Positions 41,262 to 50,250 are shown, counted from the first letter of the stretch. The stretch is DNA of 64,000 bases from Clostridium ihumii AP5 (GCF_000612845.1 NZ_CCAT010000003.1:34212-98211); one strand, 5' to 3'. A program made the numbers and translations. The notes: generated by a model not told the origin, from the sequence alone.

Positions 41262-42347
41262 TTAGTTTAAAGAAAGTCTTATAGCTTCTGCTAAATATTT
41301 CATACTATTTTTTGCTTCATCTAAAGTATTTTCTTCTGAACCAACTTCTATTAAAACTGCATTATCACTTAAATCATGGCTATAAAAATCACATCCAATT
41401 CCATTATCATGAGCAACTATATCTCTAAATAATTCTGGATATATTTTTTTTGAAATTCCTGCAATTTTATTAATCTTTTCTAATTGCTTTTTATATCTAG
41501 GATTTTCAGATGTTGTAGCAAACATAATTTTAGCTATAGATTCTTCATTTATCTTTGATGTTACTCTAGCTTTAGGCACTCCTCCATCTCTATGAAGATC
41601 AATTATTAAATCAAAATCTTTAAATTCATTTAAATATCTTTTTAATGTTTCCCTAGAATGCTTGTATGCATTAGGGTAATCAACATTATCATGAAGTGTC
41701 ATATCATGAATAACTGTAAAACCTTTTTCTTTTAAACTCTTTGTAAGTTCCTCACCTACACCGGCAATTGTAAGACTTAAATCTTGTTTTCTATTTTCTC
41801 CAGGTGAATAAGCCTCACAAGTATGTGTATGATATATTAATATTTTTTTTGCTGCATTTTTAGCTAAATCATCACTAGACACCTTCCCTATTTCATTTTT
41901 CTTTATATCATTTTCACTTAAATTAAATGCTTCAATATTGTAAACATCATCCATGGTAATATCATTTTTTCTTATTGAAGATTTTTCTTTACTTTTACTA
42001 TTTTTTATATGTTCTATGTCATATTTAAGTGCTTTTTTTATATTATTTGGTAAAAATGTGCCTTTTTCATTTGTATCTAGTTTTTTTGAAGATACCCCTA
42101 ATGTTGCCATACTATTATTCATTGCTTTATATAAAATATTAGTTTTAATTTCGCTTTTGTTTAAAAAATATATATTGAATGCAGAAAAGACAAAACATAA
42201 GATTAAACTTGTTATTATAAGTATAGTTTTTAAACTTTTACTCTTATTCAAATTAATATTTCTATTTTTATCATCCAAATATTTAATATTATACTTAGGA
42301 TTATATTTAAAATTATTTTTCTTATATGATTGTTTTTTATAATTCAC
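41262..42347 (-). CDS. spoIIP: Stage II sporulation protein P, copy B, 361 aa
   Basis: Very similar in plan to copy A: a Tyr/Lys/Asn-rich N-terminus, a TM anchor near residues 41-60, and the catalytic motifs ILIYHTHTCEAYSPGENRK and DLIIDLHRDGG. The C-terminal VLIEVGSEENTLDEAKNS is near-identical. The linker and the region preceding the C-terminus differ. Tandem duplication is inferred. It is directly downstream of gpr, the canonical spoIIP place. Confidence 0.93.
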   Translation of the reverse strand: MNYKKQSYKKNNFKYNPKYNIKYLDDKNRNINLNKSKSLKTILIITSLILCFVFSAFNIYFLNKSEIKTNILYKAMNNSMATLGVSSKKLDTNEKGTFLPNNIKKALKYDIEHIKNSKSKEKSSIRKNDITMDDVYNIEAFNLSENDIKKNEIGKVSSDDLAKNAAKKILIYHTHTCEAYSPGENRKQDLSLTIAGVGEELTKSLKEKGFTVIHDMTLHDNVDYPNAYKHSRETLKRYLNEFKDFDLIIDLHRDGGVPKARVTSKINEESIAKIMFATTSENPRYKKQLEKINKIAGISKKIYPELFRDIVAHDNGIGCDFYSHDLSDNAVLIEVGSEENTLDEAKNSMKYLAEAIRLSLN

Positions 42348-42428
42348 CTACCCTCATCCCCTTAAAAATATAATATGTTTATATAATTTATATGAATGAA
42401 ATATTATTTTATACACTTTCAAATAAAA

Positions 42429-42456
42429 ATAAGAGAATTGAAAAATTCTCTTATTT
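42429..42456 (-). terminator. Terminator of gpr
   Basis: AATAAGAGAATT pairs with AATTCTCTTATT around a GAAA loop, between gpr and spoIIP copy B. Confidence 0.8.
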
Positions 42457-42464
42457 TCATATAT

Positions 42465-43442
42465 TTAATTTAAATATTTATCTATATCATCTAATGTAAG
42501 TGCAGGTTGAAGCGCTATATTTATTCCATTTGCTATTATTTTTGAAATGCATTCGATTACCATATCAATATCTTTAGGGGTAACTACCATTGATGACATT
42601 TTTTGACCTAATACTTGTTTTATTAATAAATCTTTTTCATCTCTATCTAATGAATTTAACATATCATAAAATTTACTATCTTTTTTAGACTCACTCATAA
42701 GATCTTCCAATACTAAATCTATAGTATCACTTGCAAGTGTTGCAGCATCTACAACCGTTGGAACTCCAATTGCTATTACTGGTACTCCTAAACTTTCTTC
42801 ATTTAATGCATTTCTATTATTTCCAATACCTGCTCCTGGTGCTATACCTGTATTTCCTATTTGAATTGTTTTATTTACTCTTTGTGTTCTTCTTGATGCT
42901 AATGCATCTATACATATAACTAAATTAGGTTTAACTCTATCTACAACACCCTTTACTATTTCACTAGTTTCAACACCTGTCAGCCCCAAAACTCCTGGTG
43001 CTATGGCTGCAACTGGTATTATTCCTTCATCTATGCTATCTGGAACATATTCCTTTAAATGCCTTGTTACCATTAATTTAGATGTAACTTGTGGTCCTAA
43101 TGCATCTGGTGTTATATTCCAATTTCCCAATCCCACAACTAGTGCTGTAGTCTTATCATTTATTTTTACAACTTTTGATAATTCTTTTGCTAGAGTTTGA
43201 CTTACATCTTCTTTTGCATCAGCATCGTAATATACAAAATCTGTAAATTCCAATGTGATATAATCCCCTTTTGATTTTCCTATTACTTTTTCTCCATTCT
43301 CATTTAATACTTTTACATGTGTAACCATAACTTGCTTATCTACATATTCTTCTACTTCAACACCATCTATCTCAGGATTTTCATTTTGTTCACTATAATA
43401 CTCTCTAGCTTCTAACGCTAAGTCTGTTCTTATATTGTTCAT
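42465..43442 (-). CDS. gpr: Germination protease GPR, 325 aa
   Basis: It degrades small acid-soluble spore proteins on germination. The N-terminus NNIRTDLALEAREYY includes the auto-processing region. The core has VVGLGNWNITPDALGP and VICIDALASRRTQRVNKTIQ followed by the GAGIGNNR segment, all typical. The start is set at ATG 43442 behind AAGAGGTGGAG, four codons after a possible GTG. It is divergent from rpsT, and forespore expression is expected from the family. Confidence 0.93.
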   Translation of the reverse strand: MNNIRTDLALEAREYYSEQNENPEIDGVEVEEYVDKQVMVTHVKVLNENGEKVIGKSKGDYITLEFTDFVYYDADAKEDVSQTLAKELSKVVKINDKTTALVVGLGNWNITPDALGPQVTSKLMVTRHLKEYVPDSIDEGIIPVAAIAPGVLGLTGVETSEIVKGVVDRVKPNLVICIDALASRRTQRVNKTIQIGNTGIAPGAGIGNNRNALNEESLGVPVIAIGVPTVVDAATLASDTIDLVLEDLMSESKKDSKFYDMLNSLDRDEKDLLIKQVLGQKMSSMVVTPKDIDMVIECISKIIANGINIALQPALTLDDIDKYLN

Positions 43443-43507
43443 ATTTATCTCCACCTCTTAATTTATTTAAAATAATAATGTAGACTTTCCTTTGTTTGTA
43501 TTTTTTC

Positions 43508-43551
43508 CAAATGCAACTTTAATATTCTTTTTTTAATAAAAGTTGCATTTG
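43508..43551. repeat. Dyad between gpr and rpsT
   Basis: CAAATGCAACTTT and AAAGTTGCATTTG form a 13-bp inverted repeat with an 18-nt loop. No U-tract follows on either strand, so this is not an obvious terminator. It may be an operator for the divergent genes. Confidence 0.55.
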
Positions 43552-43633
43552 ATAAAGAATATTGGTTATAATGTTAATAAAACATTATTATTCATGCCTT
43601 ATCATATTTTTATATTTAAATGATAAATTTTAC

Positions 43634-43662
43634 TTGAAGTAGTAAAAAAATAATGATATAAT
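43634..43662 (+). promoter_or_regulatory. Promoter of rpsT
   Basis: TTGAAG (43634-43639) and TATAAT (43657-43662) are 17 bp apart. Predicted start is about 43669, giving a leader of about 77 nt. Confidence 0.85.
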
Positions 43663-43668
43663 ATCACT

Positions 43669-43745
43669 TGTTGAATATAAATACTCGTACGCAGACTTCC
43701 CCAAAGCTGCCGAGGCGTGATAAAAATGCAAGGGGGTGAAGTGAA
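43669..43745 (+). promoter_or_regulatory. Structured rpsT leader, possible autoregulatory RNA
   Basis: The leader is GC-rich compared with everything near it. ACTTCCCC (43695-43702) can pair with the Shine-Dalgarno region GGGGGTGAAGT (43732-43742) with one bulge. GCAG (43691-43694) can instead pair with CTGC (43707-43710). Mutually exclusive pairings that hide or expose the Shine-Dalgarno suggest control by S20. This is inference from sequence only. Confidence 0.5.
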
Positions 43746-44012
43746 ATGGCAAACATTAAGTCAGCAAAAAAAAGAATAAAAGTTACTAAGGCTAAAACTC
43801 TTAGAAATACAATGATAAAATCTGCACTTAAAACTACAATCAAAAAGTTTGAAACTGCAGTTGCTAACAAAAATGTAGAAGAAGCTAAAGCAAACTATAC
43901 TGTAGTTGTTAAAGCTTTAGATATGGCTGCAAACAAAGGAATAATACATAAAAACAAAGCAGCTAGAAAAAAATCTAGATTAGCTACTAAGTTATCTAAT
44001 TTATCAGCATAA
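43746..44012 (+). CDS. rpsT: Ribosomal protein S20, 88 aa
   Basis: A small basic 30S protein. It begins [20 protein letters not shown] and ends in [19 protein letters not shown]. The ATG follows AGGGGGTGAAG. It is transcribed + with its own promoter, divergent from gpr, convergent with holA. Confidence 0.97.
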   Translation: MANIKSAKKRIKVTKAKTLRNTMIKSALKTTIKKFETAVANKNVEEAKANYTVVVKALDMAANKGIIHKNKAARKKSRLATKLSNLSA

Positions 44013-44017
44013 TAAAT

Positions 44018-44034
44018 AACCGGTCAATACCGGT
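44018..44034 (+). terminator. Terminator of rpsT
   Basis: AACCGGT and ACCGGTT pair around CAAT and are followed by a T-run. Confidence 0.85.
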
Positions 44035-44042
44035 TTTTTATT

Positions 44043-44075
44043 ATAAAAAAAGAGCTATATATAGCTCTTTTTTTA
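44043..44075. terminator. Terminator of holA, bidirectional
   Basis: AAAAAAAGAGCTATA pairs with TATAGCTCTTTTTTT; overlaps the holA stop codon on the minus strand. Confidence 0.85.
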
Positions 44076-45098
44076 TATAATACTATTTATTACAAAGAAT
44101 TCTAATTGAGTTCTATTATTAGTATTTAAACTTTTTATATTTTTTTCAACTTTTAATGAAAGTTCTAAATTACTTTTTAGTTTTTCTACCGTAAATTTTC
44201 TGCTCTGTTTCATCATCTTTTCTGCAATAAACGGATGTAATCTATATTCTTTAGCTAATTTATCTAAACTTTCACCAGAATCTATACCAACTCTTAAAGC
44301 TAATAAAAGTTTAAATTGTCTTTGAATCATATAAAGTATACTTGTAACTTCATCACCTTTATATATAAGTTCATTTAGTATATCAATAGATTTTTTTATA
44401 TTTTTTTGAGATAAATAATCTACAAAATTAAAGATATCATTTTCATTTTTTTGAGACATTAATAGTGTTATATCTTCCTTAGTTATGTTTCTACCCTCAC
44501 AATAACAACAAAGTTTTTCAACTTCATTATTTATAATGTTCATATTTCCATCTACCAAACTACAAAAAAAACTTAATTCTGCTTTATCTATTTTCTTACC
44601 TTTTTTCTCAAAAACCTCTTTTACTTTATAACTAAGATTTGCACCCTTCATTTTATCTATTTTTACTAGTGTTCCAAACTTCTCTAATTTCTTTATTTTA
44701 GAACTTGGCTTTTCTCTGTCACTTTTAAAAATATAATACATAATAAAAATAGTATACGGTGGTATATCCTGTACATATTTTAATAATTTGTTAAAGTCCA
44801 TGTTTTTTTCGTCATCACTGCTTTTATTATCATCTAAAAAATTAGCTCTAAAAATTTCAACAACTTTTTTTTCCTCCATAAATGGTAATGTTTCACAAGC
44901 ATTCACTACTTCATCATTACTAACTTTTCTACCATCTAATCTTATATAATTAAAATCTTTAAAATCATTTGTAATCACTTTTTTAGAAATACTATATATA
45001 CAATTTTTTATTATACTTTCATCACTTCCACAAAATATATAAAAATTATCTATACTATTTTTTTTAATTTTTTGTTCAAATTCAACTAAGTTAATCAA
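44073..45098 (-). CDS. holA: DNA polymerase III delta subunit HolA, 341 aa
   Basis: A clamp-loader subunit. It has the AAA-type fold with FYIFCGSDESIIKNCIYSI near 18, DGNMNIINNEVEKL near 187 and the C-terminal collar helices. The Walker motif is degenerate, as is normal for delta. It lies between comEC and rpsT, as in Bacillus (yqeN). Confidence 0.9.
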   Translation of the reverse strand: MINLVEFEQKIKKNSIDNFYIFCGSDESIIKNCIYSISKKVITNDFKDFNYIRLDGRKVSNDEVVNACETLPFMEEKKVVEIFRANFLDDNKSSDDEKNMDFNKLLKYVQDIPPYTIFIMYYIFKSDREKPSSKIKKLEKFGTLVKIDKMKGANLSYKVKEVFEKKGKKIDKAELSFFCSLVDGNMNIINNEVEKLCCYCEGRNITKEDITLLMSQKNENDIFNFVDYLSQKNIKKSIDILNELIYKGDEVTSILYMIQRQFKLLLALRVGIDSGESLDKLAKEYRLHPFIAEKMMKQSRKFTVEKLKSNLELSLKVEKNIKSLNTNNRTQLEFFVINSII

Positions 45099-45182
45099 AC
45101 TTTAATCTCCTACCTCTAATTATAAATTTAAAACCATATATATATATTATAATTTCTAACGAAAACTTACAACATATATAGG

Positions 45183-45340
45183 ATTCAAAGCTCAAATTCA
45201 AAGTAATCTTTTTATCAAATAATAATATCAATCTTACAGTTTATTTTGATATTATGATTAAAACCAATTAAGAACTAAGAGTGAAAAGTGATTAGTTATG
45301 GTTAAGATTATTCATTTCTATTTTAAATTTGAACCTGGAA
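45183..45340. repeat. MITE-like dispersed repeat, copy 2 (both inverted ends)
   Basis: The left end is TTCAAAGCTCAAATTCAAAG; the right end reads, on the opposite strand, TTCCAGGTTCAAATTTAAAA. Inner blocks TTTTTATCAAATAATAATA and AACTAAGAGTGAAAAGTGA match copies 1 and 3. The right end supplies the last codons (F-Q-V-Q-I) and stop of comEC, so insertion altered the end of that protein. Confidence 0.7.
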
Positions 45341-47047
45341 TACATTTTTATTTACTAACTTATATTTATCATAGGTAAATCCAATTCCTACATTTCTATC
45401 ATCTTCAACTATTTTCACTTGTTTATAAGCTTTATTATTGTCTAAATTAGATTTCCTATTTTTAGTTATAATAATTTTATCATCAATAATTAAATCTAAA
45501 TCTTTTCCATTATTTTTTACCATAATATTATATTTATTATTTAACTTTATATTTTTTTCATTTTCTATTTCATCATATATTCTATCTACTTTAATATCTT
45601 CTCGTATTTTTGATATTTTTACTTTATTATTGCTCAGTATGATATTATTCATTTTATAGCTTATATTTATTGTTGTACCTTTTTTTGTTTTTATATAACT
45701 TATATTGGGATAATATGAATACATATTAACAAGGGTAAATATTGTCATTATGATTGGTATGAAAATTGTGTTCTTATGATTTTTTTTATAAAAAATATAT
45801 GATATATACATTGATGTTATAGTTAATGCTCCAATATAACTTATAGTATATACAGTATTAAAATTGCTAACTATAAAATTTTCAAAAGTATTTGTGCATA
45901 AAAGTAATCCTTTCAATAAATATATAAAAACTTTATTAAACTTTGGTATATATATTAAAATTAAAAGCAAATTACTAACAATTATTAAAAATGAATAAAA
46001 TGGCATCAATAGAAAATTTGCAACAATTCCATTTAAATTTACTTTTTTAAAATTGTATGCCATATATAAAGTTGTAAGCATTGATGCTGATAGAGTTATA
46101 GACACTGAATCTTTTATTAATGTAGGCAAAAAGTCTAATACTTTATCAAATTTATCTTTCATAGTAATAATTCCTAATACTGATAAAAATGATAAATTAA
46201 ATGCTGGATTTAATATGTAGTATGGTTTCATAGAAACTAATATTATAAATGCTAATGATAAACTACTTAAACTATCATAATTTCTATAAACTTTTTTAGA
46301 CATAACTAAAATAAATATCATTATAAATGCTCTAACAGTAGATGGAGTATATCCTATAATTGTTATATATATAAAGGTAGTTACTATTGCAACTTTGTAA
46401 TTTAATACTTTTTCTATAAATGTATAAATAAGTGCTATATGAAATCCAGAAACAGTAATTATATGTATTATCCCTAATGTATTCATTACACCTTTTTTTT
46501 CGTAATCTAAAAACGATTTATCACCTAATGATATAGCCATTACAAAATTGGCTAATTCTTCATCATATTTTTCTATTTCTTGATAACACAAATTCTTTAT
46601 ATTATAAACTTTACTTAATATATCACTATTTGAATTCATACTATCTATGTTGAAAATTCCCAAAGATCCATTTTTATAATCTATATCAAATTTAAAATTA
46701 CCTTTTGCCTCAAAAACATCTCCAATTTTTAAACTAGATAAACCTTCTCCCTCTAAAAATACCTTTCTATTTTTCACAGTAGCTACAATTTTATATTTGT
46801 TACATTCTATTATTCTACCCTGAATTTGTTCACCAAGCTCAAAATTGAAGTAATTATAATGTGACATAAAACCAATAAACACAAATATCATAGCAATTAT
46901 AAAATCTTCTTTTTCTAACTTTTTATAAAAAATAATTATTAATATAACATTTATAATTATTCCTATATATATTTTTTCTAAAAAAATATATGAAGTAACA
47001 GAACCTAAAAGTATTGAAATAGCATATAAAACCAATGGCCTATACAT
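45323..47047 (-). CDS. comEC: ComEC-type DNA uptake channel, C-terminally altered, 574 aa
   Basis: A membrane channel for transforming DNA. The N-terminal TM helices and OB-like DUF4131 domain (residues 1-170) are followed by the competence domain with MNTLGIIHIITVSGFHIALIY near 188-208 and GYTPSTVRAFIMI near 231-243. Family proteins of about 750 aa end in a metallo-beta-lactamase-like domain; here the C-terminal 130 residues show no HxHxDH motif. The final codons come from a MITE-like repeat. DNA uptake may be impaired, or a nuclease could act from elsewhere. Confidence 0.85.
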   Translation of the reverse strand: MYRPLVLYAISILLGSVTSYIFLEKIYIGIIINVILIIIFYKKLEKEDFIIAMIFVFIGFMSHYNYFNFELGEQIQGRIIECNKYKIVATVKNRKVFLEGEGLSSLKIGDVFEAKGNFKFDIDYKNGSLGIFNIDSMNSNSDILSKVYNIKNLCYQEIEKYDEELANFVMAISLGDKSFLDYEKKGVMNTLGIIHIITVSGFHIALIYTFIEKVLNYKVAIVTTFIYITIIGYTPSTVRAFIMIFILVMSKKVYRNYDSLSSLSLAFIILVSMKPYYILNPAFNLSFLSVLGIITMKDKFDKVLDFLPTLIKDSVSITLSASMLTTLYMAYNFKKVNLNGIVANFLLMPFYSFLIIVSNLLLILIYIPKFNKVFIYLLKGLLLCTNTFENFIVSNFNTVYTISYIGALTITSMYISYIFYKKNHKNTIFIPIIMTIFTLVNMYSYYPNISYIKTKKGTTINISYKMNNIILSNNKVKISKIREDIKVDRIYDEIENEKNIKLNNKYNIMVKNNGKDLDLIIDDKIIITKNRKSNLDNNKAYKQVKIVEDDRNVGIGFTYDKYKLVNKNVFQVQI

Positions 47048-47153
47048 TTGATCACCTAATTTTATTATATTATATATGTAATCATTGACACTTTAATTCA
47101 TTTATATCCATTTTTTCAAATTTATATTGCCTATTCTTTTCATGAGTGTTATA

Positions 47154-47183
47154 TTTATACTAGTGTATATACACTAGTATAAA
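47154..47183. promoter_or_regulatory. 30-bp perfect palindrome upstream of nadABC
   Basis: The arm TTTATACTAGTGTAT is followed immediately by its exact complement. It ends 23 bp before the nadA start codon, in the divergent comEC-nadA interval. It is the expected position of the operator for a nicotinate-sensing repressor such as NiaR, but the regulator gene is not in the window. Confidence 0.75.
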
Positions 47184-47205
47184 CATCAAAAGTGAGGTCG
47201 TACTT

Positions 47206-48117
47206 ATGTGCTTAAATTTAGAAAATGAAATTGTAAAATTAAAAAAAGATAAAGATGCCCTTATACTAGCTCATCTTTATCAGCCTAAAGAAATTCAACA
47301 AATTGCTGATTATGTAGGTGACTCTTATTATTTAAGCGAAATTGGTAAAAAAAGCGACAAACAACTTTTAGTTGTTTGTGGTGTTACATTTATGGCTGAA
47401 AGCGCTAAGATATTATCGCCTGAAAAAAAAGTACTATATAGCTCACAGACAGCAACATGTCCAATGGCAGATATGGTAACAAAGGAAGATATATTAAAAT
47501 TAAAGCAAGATTACCCTAATAGTAAAGTAGTTTGCTACGTAAACTCTTCTAGTGAAGTTAAATCTGTTTCAGATGTTTGTTGCACATCTTCTAGTGCTAT
47601 AAATATAGTTTCTAATATAAAAGAAAAGGATATTATTTTTGTTCCAGATAAAAATTTAGGATCTTATGTTGCAAATAAACTTCCTGAAAAAAATATAATT
47701 TTATGGAGTGGTTATTGCCCTATCCATAATAATATTACATTAAATGATTTAGATACTTTCAAATTAGAAATGAAAGATAAACCTTATAAAATTTTAGTTC
47801 ACCCTGAATGCAAAAAAGAAGTCTGTGACAAAGCTTCTTTTGTTGGTAGTACTAAAGAAATAATAGATTTTGTAGGTTCTGATTCATCAGAAAATTATCT
47901 TGTAGTAACTGAATGCGGTGTAAAATATGATTTAGAAATGAAATATCCAAATAGAAACTTTTATTTTTTAGATATGACTTGTTCCAATATGAAAAAAACA
48001 TCACTAAAATCACTTTATAATACATTAAAAAACTTAGATAATGAAGTAATTCTTTCTGAAGATGTTATAGCAGGTGCTTCAGCTTCATTAAAGAATATGC
48101 TTAGTTTAGGCATATAA
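47206..48117 (+). CDS. nadA: Quinolinate synthase NadA, 303 aa
   Basis: A 4Fe-4S enzyme that condenses iminoaspartate with DHAP to give quinolinate. The N-terminal ILAHLYQPKEIQQIADYVGDS is conserved, with VVCGVTFMAESAKIL near 62 and VHPECKKEVCDKASFVGST near 195. Cysteines for the cluster are around 85, 172 and 260. First gene of nadABC, one base from nadB. Confidence 0.95.
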   Translation: MCLNLENEIVKLKKDKDALILAHLYQPKEIQQIADYVGDSYYLSEIGKKSDKQLLVVCGVTFMAESAKILSPEKKVLYSSQTATCPMADMVTKEDILKLKQDYPNSKVVCYVNSSSEVKSVSDVCCTSSSAINIVSNIKEKDIIFVPDKNLGSYVANKLPEKNIILWSGYCPIHNNITLNDLDTFKLEMKDKPYKILVHPECKKEVCDKASFVGSTKEIIDFVGSDSSENYLVVTECGVKYDLEMKYPNRNFYFLDMTCSNMKKTSLKSLYNTLKNLDNEVILSEDVIAGASASLKNMLSLGI

Positions 48118-48118
48118 A

Positions 48119-49429
48119 ATGAATTCTGAACATTTATATGCTGATGTTTTAATTATTGGAAGTGGAATAGCAGGTCTTTATACCGCACTAAATTTGAGTG
48201 ATAATTTAAATATTTTAATAGTTACTAAATCTAAAACTATAAATTGTAACTCATACTTAGCCCAAGGTGGTATCTCTACAGCTCTAAACAAAGAGGATGA
48301 AGAATTATTTGTAAACGATACACTAAGAGCTGGCAATTATAAAAATAATTTAAATGCAGTAAAAACTTTAGTTGCAGAATCTATAGAAAATATAGATACA
48401 CTTATAAAGTTAGGTGTACCATTTGATTTAATAAATAATAAACTATATTATACTCGTGAAGGATGTCACAGTGTAAATAGAATTGTTCATTGCAAAGATA
48501 AAACAGGTGAAAAAGTCTTTGAAACATTAAAAGAAAAAGCTTGTTCTAAAAAAAATATAACTATAATTGAAAACGCTTGTCTTGTTGATATTATAAATAC
48601 AAATAATTTATGTTATGGCGGAGTGTTTTTAAGTAAAGATAAAATATTTACAGTTAATGCCAATCACACTGTTCTTGCTTGTGGTGGAATTGGAGGATTA
48701 TTTATACATTCAACTAATGATAAATCATTAAGAGGTAGTGCCTTAAGCATTGCATTAAGACATTCTATAAAAGTTAAAGATCTTCAATATATTCAATTTC
48801 ATCCAACTTCTTTATATGAAAAAAACTCTACTGATAGAAGTTTTTTGATTTCAGAATCTTTAAGAGGAGAAGGTGCTCTTCTTTTTAATTGTAATAATGA
48901 ACGTTTTATAGATGAATTATTACCTAGAGATGTTGTTACTGAAGCTATAAAAAAAGAAATATCCAAAAGTCATATACCTTATGTGTATTTAGATATTTCT
49001 CATAAACCTAGTGATTTTATCAAAACTAGATTTCCATCAATATATAAAAAATGTATGGAAAAAGGCTATGATATAACAAAAGAAAGAATTCCTGTATGCC
49101 CTGCTCAACATTACTTCATGGGAGGTATAGAGGTAAATTTAAATTCTGAAACCTCTATGAAAAATTTATTTGCTGTTGGTGAAGTTAGTTGTACCGGAGT
49201 CCATGGAAACAATAGACTTGCAAGTAACTCTTTACTAGAGGCGTTAGTATTCTCTCGTAGGGCTTCACGCTTAATTAATAATAGTTCCATAAAATCTAGT
49301 TATTATACTTTCGATAAAATACTAGATTTTTCAGAATATACATCCCTTATTAAAAATGATGAAATTTTAATAATAGATAAATTAAAAAATTTAAGGAGCG
49401 ATATAAAAAATGAATTGGTTTGCAGTTGA
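48119..49429 (+). CDS. nadB: L-aspartate oxidase NadB, 436 aa
   Basis: A flavoprotein that makes iminoaspartate for NadA. The FAD-binding VLIIGSGIAGLYTALNL is at residues 10-26, then SYLAQGGISTAL near 45. The catalytic region QFHPTSLY near 224, SLRGEGALLFN near 244 and the C-terminal GVHGNNRLASNSLLEALVF near 360 are typical. The C-terminal helical domain is short. It overlaps nadC by 20 nt. Confidence 0.95.
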   Translation: MNSEHLYADVLIIGSGIAGLYTALNLSDNLNILIVTKSKTINCNSYLAQGGISTALNKEDEELFVNDTLRAGNYKNNLNAVKTLVAESIENIDTLIKLGVPFDLINNKLYYTREGCHSVNRIVHCKDKTGEKVFETLKEKACSKKNITIIENACLVDIINTNNLCYGGVFLSKDKIFTVNANHTVLACGGIGGLFIHSTNDKSLRGSALSIALRHSIKVKDLQYIQFHPTSLYEKNSTDRSFLISESLRGEGALLFNCNNERFIDELLPRDVVTEAIKKEISKSHIPYVYLDISHKPSDFIKTRFPSIYKKCMEKGYDITKERIPVCPAQHYFMGGIEVNLNSETSMKNLFAVGEVSCTGVHGNNRLASNSLLEALVFSRRASRLINNSSIKSSYYTFDKILDFSEYTSLIKNDEILIIDKLKNLRSDIKNELVCS

Positions 49430-50246
49430 TGATTTTTTAATAAACTCATTGAAAGAAGATATGCCTTATTATGACTTGACTACAGATTCCATTGTAAATG
49501 ATGATAGCCTTTGTAGTATTGAATTAATCTGTAAAGAAGATGGTATAATTGCAGGACTCCCTGTATTTAAACGGGTTTTTGAACTTCTTGGAAATGTAGA
49601 TATATCTTTTAATTTTAAAGATGGTGATATTATAAAAAAAGGTGATATTATAGCTAATTTAAAGGGGAATACGAAAAACATACTTTCTGGTGAAAGATTA
49701 GCTCTTAATATAATTCAAAGAATGAGTGGAATAGCTACTTTAACTAATAACTTAGTAAAAGAAATTTCTCATACTAAAGCAAAACTTTTAGATACTAGAA
49801 AAACTACACCTGGTCTTAGAATGTTTGAAAAATATGCTGTTAAAATTGGTGGTGGCGTAAATCATAGATATTCTCTTTCTGATGGTATCTTAATAAAAGA
49901 TAACCATATAAAGGCTGCTGGAAACATAACAAATGCTGTTACTCTCGTAAGAAATAACATAGGAAATCTAAAAAAAATCGAGGTTGAAACTGAAAGTATA
50001 GAAGAAGTTAAAGAAGCAATTTTAACTAATGCGGACATAATAATGCTTGACAATATGAGCATTGAAACTATGAATGATGCAGTTAAAGTTATTGATGGTG
50101 CTGCTTTAACTGAAGCTTCTGGTAATATCGATTTATCCACAATAAAATCTGTTGCAGAAACTGGTGTTGATTTTATATCAAGCGGTGCAACTACTCATTC
50201 TTATAAGTCTTTAGATATTTCTCTTAAAAATTTGAAATATATATAG
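49410..50246 (+). CDS. nadC: Nicotinate-nucleotide pyrophosphorylase (carboxylating) NadC, 278 aa
   Basis: It converts quinolinate and PRPP to nicotinate mononucleotide. Signatures: LALNIIQRMSGIATLT near 98, LDTRKTTPGLRMFEKYAV near 130, GGGVNHRYSLSDGILIKDNH near 150 and DIIMLDNMS near 210. AAGGAG for its ATG lies within the end of nadB. Last gene of the de novo NAD operon. Confidence 0.96.
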   Translation: MNWFAVDDFLINSLKEDMPYYDLTTDSIVNDDSLCSIELICKEDGIIAGLPVFKRVFELLGNVDISFNFKDGDIIKKGDIIANLKGNTKNILSGERLALNIIQRMSGIATLTNNLVKEISHTKAKLLDTRKTTPGLRMFEKYAVKIGGGVNHRYSLSDGILIKDNHIKAAGNITNAVTLVRNNIGNLKKIEVETESIEEVKEAILTNADIIMLDNMSIETMNDAVKVIDGAALTEASGNIDLSTIKSVAETGVDFISSGATTHSYKSLDISLKNLKYI

Positions 50247-50250
50247 CTTT

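Noticed and set aside
43664..43870. A 68-codon minus-strand ORF over the rpsT leader
   Set aside because: Antisense to rpsT and its leader, no Shine-Dalgarno, and no family resemblance.
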